Part shown: piece by piece, positions 54,852 to 63,918 of the stretch
Numbering within the stretch: the first letter of the stretch is position 1
Layout of the letters: the number at the start of each line of letters is the position of its first letter
DNA from: Bacillus sp. (in: firmicutes)
GTDB lineage: Bacteria > Bacillota > Bacilli > Bacillales > Bacillaceae_J
Direction of reading: 5' to 3'
Assembly: GCA_012842745.1 (NCBI GenBank)
Contig: DUSF01000033.1
Coordinates: 124,001 to 188,000, forward strand
Length of the DNA stretch: 64,000 bases
Position numbers and translations under genes: made by a program
The notes under the pieces: generated by a model
What the model saw: the letters and a program-made list of their open reading frames with translations, nothing else
What the model was told of the DNA's origin: nothing
The model's database searches: none

Positions 54852-54870
54852 ATACACCAGTAGGGGTAAT
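54852..54870 (+). promoter_or_regulatory. CsoR/CstR-like operator in front of the remnant gene
   Basis: TACACC (54853-54858) and GGGGTA (54863-54868) form an imperfect inverted repeat similar to the C/G-rich boxes of CsoR-family repressors, which often control persulfide and CoA-disulfide reductase genes. Confidence 0.4.
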
Positions 54871-54934
54871 CAAATGGCGTTTTTAGATAAATACCTATTA
54901 TTTACAAATGGTGCACTAGGAGGAAGTAAGCAAC

Positions 54935-55027
54935 ATGCAGAAAAAAATTATTATTGTTGGTGGCGCTACTGCCGCAGCGAGATTAAGACGATTAGATGAA
55001 AACTCTCATATTATTCCACTAAAATAA
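54935..55027 (+). pseudogene. CoA-disulfide reductase (CoADR) remnant
   Basis: A 30-codon frame MQKKIIIVGGATAAARLRRL followed by DENSHIIPLK and TAA. It matches the FAD-binding N-terminus of CoA-disulfide/persulfide reductases, which usually read GGVAGGATAAARLRRLDE; four residues (GVAG) of the dinucleotide motif appear deleted in frame, and everything after about residue 27 is lost. A good AGGAGGAAG site remains. The sequence on both sides (54680-55135) has no other supportable gene. It looks like a decayed gene, not a functional peptide. Confidence 0.7.
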
Positions 55028-55138
55028 AAAAGTATAACTTAAGTGTTGCTGTTCTATGGATTCAAAGCAAAAATAGTTTGGGTTTTAATCCACACTTTTT
55101 TTGCTTTTTTTGTATTTTTTTGGATTTTTATACGAAAG

Positions 55139-55181
55139 TGTGATTAATTTCACATCGTCCAATAGTTTAAAAAGTTATAAT
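55139..55181 (+). promoter_or_regulatory. FNR-type class II promoter of the Spo0E-like gene
   Basis: TGTGA-TTAATT-TCACA at 55139-55154 is a perfect palindrome. TATAAT at 55176-55181 ends 34.5 bp from the box centre. The transcription start is expected near 55188, 30 nt before the start codon. Confidence 0.87.
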
Positions 55182-55217
55182 CTAATCATAATATTATTAC
55201 CAAAACGGTGAGAGCGT

Positions 55218-55406
55218 ATGGAAACAACCCTTAACATGCAAATGGAATGTCTCAAATTATTAATTGAAAAAAAACGTAAGCAAATGATTCATTACGGGCT
55301 TCGGCATGGATTTACGAATATTAAAACCATCACATTATCCCAAGAATTGGACAAGCTCATCAATCAAGTTATTCATTTAAATCACAAATCAAGACAAAAT
55401 GCATGA
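55218..55406 (+). CDS. Spo0E-like aspartyl-phosphate phosphatase
   Basis: 62 residues. It has the helix-hairpin-helix plan of Spo0E/YisI/YnzD: the motif SQELD at residues 41-45, preceded by LIEKKRKQMIHYGLRHGF. Members dephosphorylate Spo0A-P and so delay sporulation. GGTGAG gives a modest ribosome site before ATG at 55218. It stands alone between an FNR-type promoter and a terminator. Confidence 0.85.
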   Translation: METTLNMQMECLKLLIEKKRKQMIHYGLRHGFTNIKTITLSQELDKLINQVIHLNHKSRQNA

Positions 55407-55442
55407 AAAGTCTACAGTATTAAAAACACTGTGGGCTTTTTT
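55406..55442 (+). terminator. Terminator of the Spo0E-like gene
   Basis: AAAAGTCTACAGT (55406-55418) pairs with ACTGTGGGCTTTT (two G-U pairs) around a 9-nt loop, followed by T residues. It begins at the last base of the stop codon. Confidence 0.8.
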
Positions 55443-55554
55443 ACTTAACAACATATAAATGTTGTTAACTTTTATTAATTTCGTAATTTCTCTTGTAAAA
55501 TCTTCTATACTATAGTAAATTAGGAGAAACAAAAATGAACATATATTTTTCATA

Positions 55555-55690
55555 TTCTTATCCTGAGAGGTGGAGGGACTGGCCCTATGAATCCTCAGCA
55601 ACCAGCCAATTGGTCAGGTGCTAATTCCAGACAGATAAGAAGAAGAATTGCCCGTCAAGTAGTCTTCTTCTTAATTGAAGGAGACTTTTT
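55555..55690 (+). promoter_or_regulatory. SAM-I (S-box) riboswitch of yitJ-metH
   Basis: Conserved S-box elements are present: the CTGAGAGGTGGAGGGACTGGCCC block, GAATCCTCAGCAACC, and CAGACAGATAAG. P1 forms from TTCTTATC (55555-55562) and GATAAGAA (55634-55641). AAGAAGAAG can pair with CTTCTTCTT as antiterminator; alternatively GTCTTCTTC pairs with GAAGGAGAC (55662-55685) before TTTTT as terminator. SAM binding should favour termination, lowering expression when methionine is plentiful. Confidence 0.93.
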
Positions 55691-55725
55691 GTATTAAAAA
55701 TATTATTTATGTAGCAGGTGGAAGA

Positions 55726-57579
55726 ATGGGATTTTTACAAGACTTACAAAATCGTATTTTAATAGCAGATGGTGCGATGGGAACGCTCCTTTATTCATAT
55801 GGGGTTGATTTTTGCTTTGAAGAATTGAATCTACTTCAACCAGAGCGGATCACACAAATTCATGAAACCTATATTGAAGCCGGAGCAGAAGTTATTCAAA
55901 CAAATACGTACGGAGCAAATTTTTTAAAACTATCTAGATACGGTTTAGAAGAACAAGTAAAAGAAATTAATGCCGCAGCCGTTCAGCTAGCTAGAAAAGC
56001 TGCAAAAGAAAACACCTATGTTATGGGTACTTTTGGCGGCATCCGTGGCATTAAAAAAAGTGCAGCCGACATGGATGAAATTAAGAAATCATTCCATGAG
56101 CAGCTGTACACTATCCTCACAGAAGGCGTTGACGGAATATTATTAGAAACATTTTATGATTTAGAAGAAATAAAAACGGTACTCGAAATCGCCCGAAAGG
56201 AAACTGATTTGCCAATTATTTCGCAAGTTTCCATTCATGAAGTTGCTGTTTTACAGGATGGTACACCTCTTTCAGCGGCTTTGAAACAACTAGAAGAGCT
56301 TGGTGCAGATGTTGTCGGTTTAAATTGCCGCTTAGGGCCGCATCATATGATTCAGGCGTTACAAGAGGTGCCATTGCCGAAGAAGGCATTCCTTTCCGCC
56401 TATCCAAATGCTAGCTTGCCCGATTATGAGGATGGCAGATTAATATATGAATCTGATGATGTTTATTTCGGCGAGTGTGCGATTCACCTCCGCAACGAAG
56501 GAGTGCGTCTAATCGGCGGCTGTTGCGGGACAACACCAAAACATATCAAGGCCGTTAGTGAAAAACTAAAAGGACTAACACCAGTAACCCATAAAGATGT
56601 AAAAATAAAAAACGAGAAAAGCATGATTACGATTGCTTCAAAACCTAGTAAACCACATCTCCATGAAATTGTTGCTAAAGAACGGTCTATTATCGTGGAG
56701 TTGGATACGCCGAAAACGTTAAATACTGCAAAATTCCTTGAAGGGGCAAAAGCTTTAAAGGAAGTTGGTATTGATGCCTTAACAATGGCTGATAATTCAT
56801 TGGCCTCACCAAGAATAAGCAATCTGGCGATGGGGTCTATTGTCAAAAATGACATTGGCTTACGCCCACTCGTTCATATTACATGCCGAGACCGCAATTT
56901 AATTGGTTTGCAATCCCATTTAATGGGCTTAGATGCTCTAGGAATTGATCAAGTGTTAGCGGTCACTGGAGACCCGACAAAGGTGGGTGATTTCCCGGGT
57001 GCAACATCAGTCTATGACCTATCATCTTTTGAGTTAATTAATTTGATTAAGCAATTTAATGAAGGCATGACGTTTTCGGGGAAACCTTTACAAAAGAAAA
57101 CAGCATTTTCAGTTGCAGCGGCTTTCAATCCAAATGTCCGCCACCTTGATAAGGCTGTGAAAAGGCTTGAGAAAAAAGTTGAATATGGCGCAGATTATTT
57201 TATAAGCCAGCCGGTATTTAATGAAGAGCAATTTTTACAAATATATGAAGCAACAAAGCATATCGAAAAACCAATCTATATTGGAATCATGCCAATCGTC
57301 AGCACCCAAAACGCTGAATTCCTTCATAACGAAGTACCAGGAATCAAATTGACTGACGATATTAGAGCAAGGATGGCTCGCTGTGGGTCTGATCGAGAAA
57401 AAGCTGAGGCGGAAGGTATAGCGATTGCAAAATCTTTAATCGATAGCGCATTTGATTTATTTAATGGAATTTATTTAATTACGCCATTTATGCGCTATGA
57501 AATTTCGGTGGAACTAGTTAAATACATTCAAATAAAAAAACAGAAACTAACAAGTTTTTATGCTAAGAAAGGACGATAA
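55726..57579 (+). CDS. yitJ: Homocysteine S-methyltransferase / 5,10-methylenetetrahydrofolate reductase (YitJ)
   Basis: 617 residues. The N-terminal domain (1-295) has the zinc cysteines in [12 protein letters not shown] and [12 protein letters not shown] and [11 protein letters not shown]; the C-terminal half (310-610) is a MTHFR-like TIM barrel with [14 protein letters not shown] and [13 protein letters not shown]. It can supply methyl-tetrahydrofolate and remethylate homocysteine. The ATG at 55726 follows AGGTGG; an in-frame start at 55675 lies inside the riboswitch terminator. Positioned next to metH as a pathway pair. Confidence 0.94.
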   Translation: MGFLQDLQNRILIADGAMGTLLYSYGVDFCFEELNLLQPERITQIHETYIEAGAEVIQTNTYGANFLKLSRYGLEEQVKEINAAAVQLARKAAKENTYVMGTFGGIRGIKKSAADMDEIKKSFHEQLYTILTEGVDGILLETFYDLEEIKTVLEIARKETDLPIISQVSIHEVAVLQDGTPLSAALKQLEELGADVVGLNCRLGPHHMIQALQEVPLPKKAFLSAYPNASLPDYEDGRLIYESDDVYFGECAIHLRNEGVRLIGGCCGTTPKHIKAVSEKLKGLTPVTHKDVKIKNEKSMITIASKPSKPHLHEIVAKERSIIVELDTPKTLNTAKFLEGAKALKEVGIDALTMADNSLASPRISNLAMGSIVKNDIGLRPLVHITCRDRNLIGLQSHLMGLDALGIDQVLAVTGDPTKVGDFPGATSVYDLSSFELINLIKQFNEGMTFSGKPLQKKTAFSVAAAFNPNVRHLDKAVKRLEKKVEYGADYFISQPVFNEEQFLQIYEATKHIEKPIYIGIMPIVSTQNAEFLHNEVPGIKLTDDIRARMARCGSDREKAEAEGIAIAKSLIDSAFDLFNGIYLITPFMRYEISVELVKYIQIKKQKLTSFYAKKGR

Positions 57580-57581
57580 AA

Positions 57582-60500
57582 TTGTCACACAATACATTGC
57601 AAGAACAGATGAAGAAAAAAATACTGATTATCGACGGTGCAATGGGAACGATGTTACAAGAAGCCAATCTTTCCGCAGAAGATTTCGGCGGTGAGCAATA
57701 TGAAGGCTGTAACGAAAACTTAAACTTAACAGCTCCCCATGTGATTGAATGGATTCACCGTTCCTATTTTGAAGCAGGAGCTGATATCGTCGAAACAAAC
57801 ACATTCGGCGCAACGAAGCTTGTTTTAGATGATTATGATCTTGGTGAAAAAGCATATGAGATTAATAAAGTAGCGGCAGAGCTAGCTTGTAAAGCAAAAG
57901 CTGAGTTTTCCACCCCGGAATGGCCGCGCTTTGTCGCAGGATCAATGGGGCCGACGACAAAATCACTATCCGTAACTGGCGGCGTTACATTTGAGAAACT
58001 TATCGATAATTATGAAGAACAAACACGCGGACTTATTGATGGCGGCGTTGACCTTCTGCTACTAGAAACAAGTCAGGATTTGCGTAATGTCAAAGCAGCT
58101 TTCGTCGGCATTGAAAAAGCCTTTAACACAACGGGCAAAAAAATACCGCTTATTATTTCTGGAACGATTGAGCCGATGGGAACAACGCTAGCTGGTCAAT
58201 CGATTGAAGCTTTTTATATTTCTATTGAACATATGAAGCCTTTAGCGATTGGTATGAACTGTGCAACAGGCCCTGAATTTATGCGCGACCATATCCGCTC
58301 ACTTGCAGACCTTGCTGTTACTGGTGTGAGCTGTTATCCAAATGCTGGGCTTCCCGATGAAGAAGGAAAATATCATGAGTCTCCGGAGTCGCTTGCAGCG
58401 AAACTTGCTGGCTTCGCAGAAAAAGGCTGGCTTAACATGGCTGGTGGCTGCTGCGGGACAACACCAGACCATATAAGAGCACTTGCCGAAATTTTAAAGG
58501 ATTATCCACCGCGACAAATTCCTAAAGAAACGCATAACCATGCGGTCTCTGGTATCGAGCCTCTTCTTTACGATGAATCGATGCGCCCGCTATTTGTTGG
58601 TGAACGAACAAATGTAATTGGCTCGCGGAAATTTAAGACATTAATCATTGATGGTCAATTTGAAGAAGCAGCAGAAATTGCCCGTGCCCAAGTGAAAAAC
58701 GGTGCCCATGTCATCGATGTTTGTTTAGCAAATCCGGACCGTGATGAGCTTGAAGATATGGAAAATTTCCTAAGTGTTCTCGTCAAAAAAATTAAAGCAC
58801 CACTTGTAATCGATTCAACCGATGAAGCAGTTATTGAACGAGCACTTACGTACTCACAAGGAAAAGCAATCATTAACTCAATTAACCTTGAAGACGGTGA
58901 AGAACGCTTTGAAAAAATTGTGCCGCTTATCCACCGCTTTGGTGCTGCCGTTGTTGTCGGTACAATTGATGAAACCGGCATGGCCGTAACAGCCGAACGA
59001 AAGCTCGAAATTGCCGAGCGGTCTTATCAATTATTAGTAAATAAATATGGTCTAAATCCAGAGGATATTATTTTTGACCCGCTTGTTTTTCCAGTTGGAA
59101 CTGGAGATGAACAGTATATCGGTTCAGCTAACGAAACAGTGAAGGGCATCCGCCTTATTAAAGAAAAAATGCCAAGATGCTTAACGATACTAGGAGTAAG
59201 CAATGTTTCCTTTGGCCTTCCACCTGTAGGTCGAGAAATTCTTAATGCTGTCTATTTATATCATTGCACGCAAGCAGGATTAGATTATGCGATTGTTAAT
59301 ACTGAGAAGCTGGAACGATTCGCATCAATTCCAAAAAATGAAATTACGATGGCGGAAAAGCTTTTATTTGAAACAACAGATGGAATTTTAGCTGAGTTTA
59401 CTAATTTTTATCGTGATAAGAAAAAAGAAGTAACCGTTCAAAAGAACGATATGACTTTGGAAGAAAGACTAGCCTATTATATCGTCGAAGGTACAAAAGA
59501 AGGATTAATTCCAGATTTAGAGCTTGCCTTAAAACAATATGAAACACCGCTTGATATTATTAACGGACCATTAATGGCCGGAATGGCAGAAGTTGGTAGG
59601 CTCTTCAATGATAACCAGCTTATTGTTGCAGAGGTGCTCCAAAGTGCGGAAGTAATGAAAGCATCCGTATCCTTCCTTGAACCGTATATGGAAACAACTG
59701 ACAATGACAGCGGTAAAGGCAAAGTGCTCTTAGCAACTGTAAAAGGCGATGTCCATGATATCGGCAAAAATTTAGTCGACATCATCTTAACGAACAACGG
59801 TTTTAAAGTTATTGATTTAGGAATAAAAGTAGCACCTGCAGAGCTTATTAAAGCAATTGAAGAAGAAAAGCCTGATATTGTCGGCTTATCAGGACTTTTA
59901 GTTAAATCGGCGCAACAGATGGTGTTGACAGCTCAAGATATGAAGCAAGCTAATATTTCTACTCCAATTCTTGTAGGCGGTGCTGCCCTTTCTCGTAAAT
60001 TTACAGAGACAAAAATCGCACCTGAATATGGCGGACCTGTTCTTTATGCAAAAGATGCAATGAACGGATTAGACTTAGCCAATCGCCTCCAAGATGAAGA
60101 AGAACGGGAGAAGCTCCTTGCTGAAAAAATGGAGGCTTCAAAGACAGCGAATGCGACAACAGATGTACAAGCTCACCAGCCAGCAGTAGCTGTTAAAGTT
60201 CGCTCAACAGTCTCAACAGATGTCCAAGTGTATAAACCGAGAGACTTGGAACCACATATTTTAAAAGACTACTCTGTTGCCCATATTGAACCATTTATTA
60301 ATATGCAAATGCTTTTAGGCCACCATTTAGGATTAAAGGGAAAAGTACAAAGGCTAATTGAGGAAAAAAACGAAAAAGCACTACAAATCAAGGAAACAAT
60401 CGATGGTTTGCTAGCGGAAGCAAAAACAAGCGACCTTTTAGAGCCATCAGCTATATATCAGTTTTTCCCAGCTCAATCAGATGGTGATTCGATTATCGTC

Positions 60501-61025
60501 TATAATCCGAAGGATAAAGCGACCGTATTGGAAATCTTCACCTTCCCGCGCCAACAGAAAGAACCATATTTATGTTTAGCTGATTATCTCCGATCTGTTG
60601 ACAGCGGTGAAATGGATTATATTGGACTTTTAGCTGTAACAGCAGGAAAAAATGTAAGGAAACGTGCGGAAAAATATAAAGAGGAAGGCAACTTCTTATT
60701 AAGCCATGCCATCCAATCGTTGGCACTCGAAACAGCGGAGGCATTTGCAGAGCGCACCCATCAATTAATGAGAGACCAATGGAGCATCATTGATCCTGTT
60801 GATTTATCAATTCAAGACCTTTTTGCAGCAAAATATCAAGGGCAGCGTTATTCATTTGGCTATCCATCTTGCCCAAATATCGAAGACCAAGAAAAGCTAT
60901 TTAAAATGCTGCAGCCTGAACAAATTGGCATTCAGTTAACCGACGGATTTATGATGGAGCCTGAAGCTTCTGTAACAGCGATTGTTTTTGCCCATCCAGA
61001 AGCTAGATATTTTAATGTATTATAA
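57582..61025 (+). CDS. metH: Cobalamin-dependent methionine synthase
   Basis: 1147 residues with all four modules: homocysteine domain (zinc cysteines in GMNCATGPEF and [11 protein letters not shown]), pterin-binding domain (310-590, with VIDVCLANPDRDEL), cobalamin-binding domain with DVHDIGKNL near 725 (the D-x-H-x-x-G of base-off B12), and a C-terminal SAM activation domain with RYSFGYPSCPN. It needs vitamin B12. It begins with TTG at 57582 behind AAAGGACG, 2 bp after yitJ. Confidence 0.95.
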   Translation: MSHNTLQEQMKKKILIIDGAMGTMLQEANLSAEDFGGEQYEGCNENLNLTAPHVIEWIHRSYFEAGADIVETNTFGATKLVLDDYDLGEKAYEINKVAAELACKAKAEFSTPEWPRFVAGSMGPTTKSLSVTGGVTFEKLIDNYEEQTRGLIDGGVDLLLLETSQDLRNVKAAFVGIEKAFNTTGKKIPLIISGTIEPMGTTLAGQSIEAFYISIEHMKPLAIGMNCATGPEFMRDHIRSLADLAVTGVSCYPNAGLPDEEGKYHESPESLAAKLAGFAEKGWLNMAGGCCGTTPDHIRALAEILKDYPPRQIPKETHNHAVSGIEPLLYDESMRPLFVGERTNVIGSRKFKTLIIDGQFEEAAEIARAQVKNGAHVIDVCLANPDRDELEDMENFLSVLVKKIKAPLVIDSTDEAVIERALTYSQGKAIINSINLEDGEERFEKIVPLIHRFGAAVVVGTIDETGMAVTAERKLEIAERSYQLLVNKYGLNPEDIIFDPLVFPVGTGDEQYIGSANETVKGIRLIKEKMPRCLTILGVSNVSFGLPPVGREILNAVYLYHCTQAGLDYAIVNTEKLERFASIPKNEITMAEKLLFETTDGILAEFTNFYRDKKKEVTVQKNDMTLEERLAYYIVEGTKEGLIPDLELALKQYETPLDIINGPLMAGMAEVGRLFNDNQLIVAEVLQSAEVMKASVSFLEPYMETTDNDSGKGKVLLATVKGDVHDIGKNLVDIILTNNGFKVIDLGIKVAPAELIKAIEEEKPDIVGLSGLLVKSAQQMVLTAQDMKQANISTPILVGGAALSRKFTETKIAPEYGGPVLYAKDAMNGLDLANRLQDEEEREKLLAEKMEASKTANATTDVQAHQPAVAVKVRSTVSTDVQVYKPRDLEPHILKDYSVAHIEPFINMQMLLGHHLGLKGKVQRLIEEKNEKALQIKETIDGLLAEAKTSDLLEPSAIYQFFPAQSDGDSIIVYNPKDKATVLEIFTFPRQQKEPYLCLADYLRSVDSGEMDYIGLLAVTAGKNVRKRAEKYKEEGNFLLSHAIQSLALETAEAFAERTHQLMRDQWSIIDPVDLSIQDLFAAKYQGQRYSFGYPSCPNIEDQEKLFKMLQPEQIGIQLTDGFMMEPEASVTAIVFAHPEARYFNVL

Positions 61026-61026
61026 A

Positions 61027-61069
61027 AAAAAAGTGGGATTTGAGAGTAGCCTCTCAATCCCACTTTTTA
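61027..61069. terminator. Bidirectional terminator between metH and the histidine kinase gene
   Basis: A stem of about 18 bp with one bulge and a 4-nt loop contains the last codons of the kinase gene. T residues follow on both strands. Confidence 0.88.
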
Positions 61070-62208
61070 TGTGCTGTCCATTTCATAATAAACGTCGTTT
61101 TATTTTCAGTTGATTCTACATTTATTGTGCCATCATGCTTTTCCAAAATTTGCTTTACGACTGATAAACCAAGACCAGTCCCTAAATTTTTCGTCGTTAC
61201 AAATGGTTCAAATATATTTTCTAATAAATAAGCGGGGATCATTTTCCCGTTATTTGATATTTTTAATATAATCTCGTTTTCAACGTTTTTTAATTCAATT
61301 TCAATGATTCGGTTTAGTCCCAATTCAGAAAGTTCTTCAACAGCGTTATTAAGGATATTAAGAAGAACTTGTTTAATCTGTTCTTTAACCGCAAATACTA
61401 AACAATTGGCTTGAATGGATGAAGTCACTTCTATGTTCTCATCAACAAAGCGAGGATACATAAACTCAATCATTTTATTCGTAACCCCCGATATGTCGAA
61501 AACGACCATTTCATCATCCAAACCCTTTGATTTTGAAAGGTACAAAAAACGCGATACTTTATCCTCAAGACTTTCCATTTCATAGTTAATAATATCAAAA
61601 TATAAGCCACTTTCTGAATCGGCGCTACTATATTTCTTCTCAAGCATTTTAATAAACCCTTTGATTGAAGTTAAAGGATTGCGGAATTCATGGGCAAAGC
61701 TAGCGGCGATTTGGCCTAAAATTGTCAACCGATCATGATGCATTTCCTGAATAAACCTATTTTTATTTAAAATAATCGAATCCTTTAAATCGGTATACTC
61801 TTTAATAGCATAATAGACATATTCGTCGAATAGTTCATCAACAATCATAATGGAGGAAAGCTTTTCATCATTATTTAAAAAACTCGCTTTTAAAATAAAA
61901 CTAATTACGAGTGAACGCCCTGCATTAATATTATAAACATACTCACTAATATTAACATTTGCCTCTATTCTTTCTTTAGCAATCTTTTTTGTTAAAGCAA
62001 TGATTGGTTCAACATCTCTCGTTTCAACAAATTCATGGATTAATTCTAGTGTCTTTTCTCCATTAGCTAGTATTTCCTTATAGAAAGGATCATTTTTAGC
62101 AACTTTGGCAGATTGCATCCATAGATTTAGTATTTCTTCTTTCATTTCTTGTATGTATTTCAAAAAACGCTCGATAAATTGTTTCTTATAATCTATATGT
62201 GCTAACAT
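61054..62208 (-). CDS. Sensor histidine kinase
   Basis: About 384 residues without clear membrane spans. The N-terminal domain (1-150) is alpha-helical and resembles the HisK_N region of some Bacillus kinases. The H-box is SFAHEFRNPLTSIKGF near residue 178, the N-box LLNILNNAVEEL, and the G2 region TTKNLGTGLGLSVVKQIL. The G1 motif is degenerate (ISNNGKMI). No response regulator gene is adjacent, as with sporulation kinases, so it may feed the phosphorelay; this is an inference. ATG at 62208 is chosen because the longer frame to 62346 crosses a terminator. Confidence 0.85.
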   Translation of the reverse strand: MLAHIDYKKQFIERFLKYIQEMKEEILNLWMQSAKVAKNDPFYKEILANGEKTLELIHEFVETRDVEPIIALTKKIAKERIEANVNISEYVYNINAGRSLVISFILKASFLNNDEKLSSIMIVDELFDEYVYYAIKEYTDLKDSIILNKNRFIQEMHHDRLTILGQIAASFAHEFRNPLTSIKGFIKMLEKKYSSADSESGLYFDIINYEMESLEDKVSRFLYLSKSKGLDDEMVVFDISGVTNKMIEFMYPRFVDENIEVTSSIQANCLVFAVKEQIKQVLLNILNNAVEELSELGLNRIIEIELKNVENEIILKISNNGKMIPAYLLENIFEPFVTTKNLGTGLGLSVVKQILEKHDGTINVESTENKTTFIMKWTAHKKWD

Positions 62209-62251
62209 CAATTCACCAGCTTTCATAAAATATATTACCATGTTTTTCAAC

Positions 62252-62296
62252 AAAAAAAAGCCAGTTTTATGAATATTACTCATAAACTGACTTTTT
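62252..62296. terminator. Terminator of the spoVA-DUF1657 operon
   Basis: AAAAGCCAGTTTTATGA pairs with TCATAAACTGACTTTT around a 7-nt loop, with T residues after it on the minus strand. Confidence 0.85.
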
Positions 62297-62299
62297 ATA

Positions 62300-62506
62300 T
62301 TATAAACCTTTATATTGCGGTTCCTCGCTCTCAAGCTGGCCGACACGCTTTTCCAAATCCGCTATGATTTCTTTTAAAGTGTAGACTGCATCTTTGAAAA
62401 TAGTTTGGACTTCCTCACCTTGGGTGCGCATCAACAAATTTAATAATCCTTGTTCAATACTTTTTAGCATAGACGTGCATTGTTTCACTTGGGAACCTAC
62501 CGTCAT
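62300..62506 (-). CDS. DUF1657 protein
   Basis: 68 residues, helical, beginning MTVGSQVKQCTSMLKSIEQG and ending EEPQYKGL. DUF1657 proteins accompany spoVAC-D-E genes in operons linked to spore germination and heat resistance. It lies 32 bp after spoVAE and precedes the terminator. Confidence 0.85.
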   Translation of the reverse strand: MTVGSQVKQCTSMLKSIEQGLLNLLMRTQGEEVQTIFKDAVYTLKEIIADLEKRVGQLESEEPQYKGL

Positions 62507-62538
62507 TTTTCATTTTCCACCCTTTCAACATTATCTTT

Positions 62539-62892
62539 TTATCCTTTAGGCTTAAACAATAAAGCTCCAATAAAGCCAAAAATAATCGCGGCAGAAATAC
62601 CGGAGCTTGTCACCTCAAACATCCCAGTTATAACCCCAATTAGTCCGTGTATTTCTGCTTCGGCCAAAGCACCGTGAACTAAGGAATTTCCAAAACTCGT
62701 AATCGGAACAGTGGCCCCTGCACCCGCAAATTCGATAAGCGGTTCATAAAGGCCAAAACCACCTAATATAGCGCCAATAACAACGAGACTGCTTAATGTA
62801 TGTGCTGGAGTGAGTTTAAAAACATCGAACATAATTTGCCCCATCACACAGATAAGTCCCCCGATAACAAAGGCCCAAAAATAAATAGCCAC
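62539..62892 (-). CDS. spoVAE: SpoVAE (SpoVAEb-type) membrane protein
   Basis: 117 residues with three or four spans; [21 protein letters not shown] and [24 protein letters not shown] are conserved in SpoVAEb. Part of the dipicolinic acid channel of the spore inner membrane. It starts with GTG at 62892 right after the spoVAD stop. Confidence 0.93.
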   Translation of the reverse strand: MAIYFWAFVIGGLICVMGQIMFDVFKLTPAHTLSSLVVIGAILGGFGLYEPLIEFAGAGATVPITSFGNSLVHGALAEAEIHGLIGVITGMFEVTSSGISAAIIFGFIGALLFKPKG

Positions 62893-63918
62893 CTAAACCC
62901 CTCCTCCAGCGCCTACTTCACTTTCAATTGAGACAGCATGGGCAATGCACGGAATCGTTTCTTTTTGTTGATAAGTAAGCGGGGATAGCAATGCTCCAGT
63001 TGCCACGACTAAAATTCTTTTTAATATGCCTTTTTTCATTTCATTTAGTAAATGTCCATACGTTACAACTGCCGAGCATCCTGCCCCACTTGCTCCTGAC
63101 AATACAGGCTGGCCTTCCCGATAAATCATAATTCCACAATCTTTATATATCTCACTCGTTACTTCCACACCATGCTTATTTAATAAGTCTAAAGCAATTT
63201 CATGACCAATATGCCCTAAATCACCAGTAACAATTAAATCATAATATGATGCTGGAATATTTCTTTCCTTTAGATGCGCTTCAATTGTATCAATCGCCGC
63301 AGGTGCCATCGCCCCGCCCATATTAAATGGGTCTGAAAGGCCCATATCAACAATCCTACCAATTGTGGCTGATGTTACAAAAGGACCATCACCAGAATCG
63401 GTGATAATTGCTGTCCCAGCCCCTGTTACAGTCCATTGAGCCGTAGGCGGTTTTTGCCCCCCGTACTCAGTTGGATAGCGAAATTGCTTTTCAACCGCCG
63501 TATTATGACTGACAGCACCTGTTAATACGTATTTAGCCCCTTTTCCATTGACAACAAAAGCGGATAGTGCCAACCCCTCCATTGAAGTTGAACAGGCGCC
63601 AAATAGCCCAAAATAAGGAGCACCAAGTGTTCGAGCGGCAAAGCTTGTTGAAGTAATTTGATTGCTTAAATCGCCACAAAAAAAGAATTGGATATCTTCT
63701 TTTCTTAAACCCGCTTTTTTTATAGCGGTTTGGCATGATTCTTCTAATAGTACCTTTTCTGCCTTTTCATATGAATCCTGATTAAGCCAAAGGTCACCAT
63801 GGATTAGATCAAAATCATTAGCAAGTCTGCCGTTTCCCTCAAAAGGGCCGACGACTGTTGCCGTTGATTTGATTACTGGTTTATTTTCAAAAATCCATGT
63901 ACGGTGTCCAACTAGCAT
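62893..63918 (-). CDS. spoVAD: SpoVAD, thiolase-like dipicolinate-binding protein
   Basis: About 341 residues with a thiolase-like fold and CSTSMEGLALSAFVVNG, RQFRYPTEYGGQKPPTAQWTVTGAG, DPFNMGGAMAPAA and a SGASGAGCSAVVTYGHLL segment. It binds dipicolinic acid and works with SpoVAC/E for DPA uptake and release in spores. ATG at 63918 overlaps the spoVAC stop (TAATG); the longer frame to 63933 is unlikely. Confidence 0.94.
   Translation of the reverse strand: MLVGHRTWIFENKPVIKSTATVVGPFEGNGRLANDFDLIHGDLWLNQDSYEKAEKVLLEESCQTAIKKAGLRKEDIQFFFCGDLSNQITSTSFAARTLGAPYFGLFGACSTSMEGLALSAFVVNGKGAKYVLTGAVSHNTAVEKQFRYPTEYGGQKPPTAQWTVTGAGTAIITDSGDGPFVTSATIGRIVDMGLSDPFNMGGAMAPAAIDTIEAHLKERNIPASYYDLIVTGDLGHIGHEIALDLLNKHGVEVTSEIYKDCGIMIYREGQPVLSGASGAGCSAVVTYGHLLNEMKKGILKRILVVATGALLSPLTYQQKETIPCIAHAVSIESEVGAGGGV

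Noticed and set aside
54685-54999. 104-residue plus-strand frame
   Set aside because: It overlaps the CoADR remnant in another frame, has no ribosome site and no recognisable sequence.
62209-62346. Longer N-terminus of the histidine kinase
   Set aside because: It would cross the terminator at 62252-62296 and overlap the DUF1657 gene.
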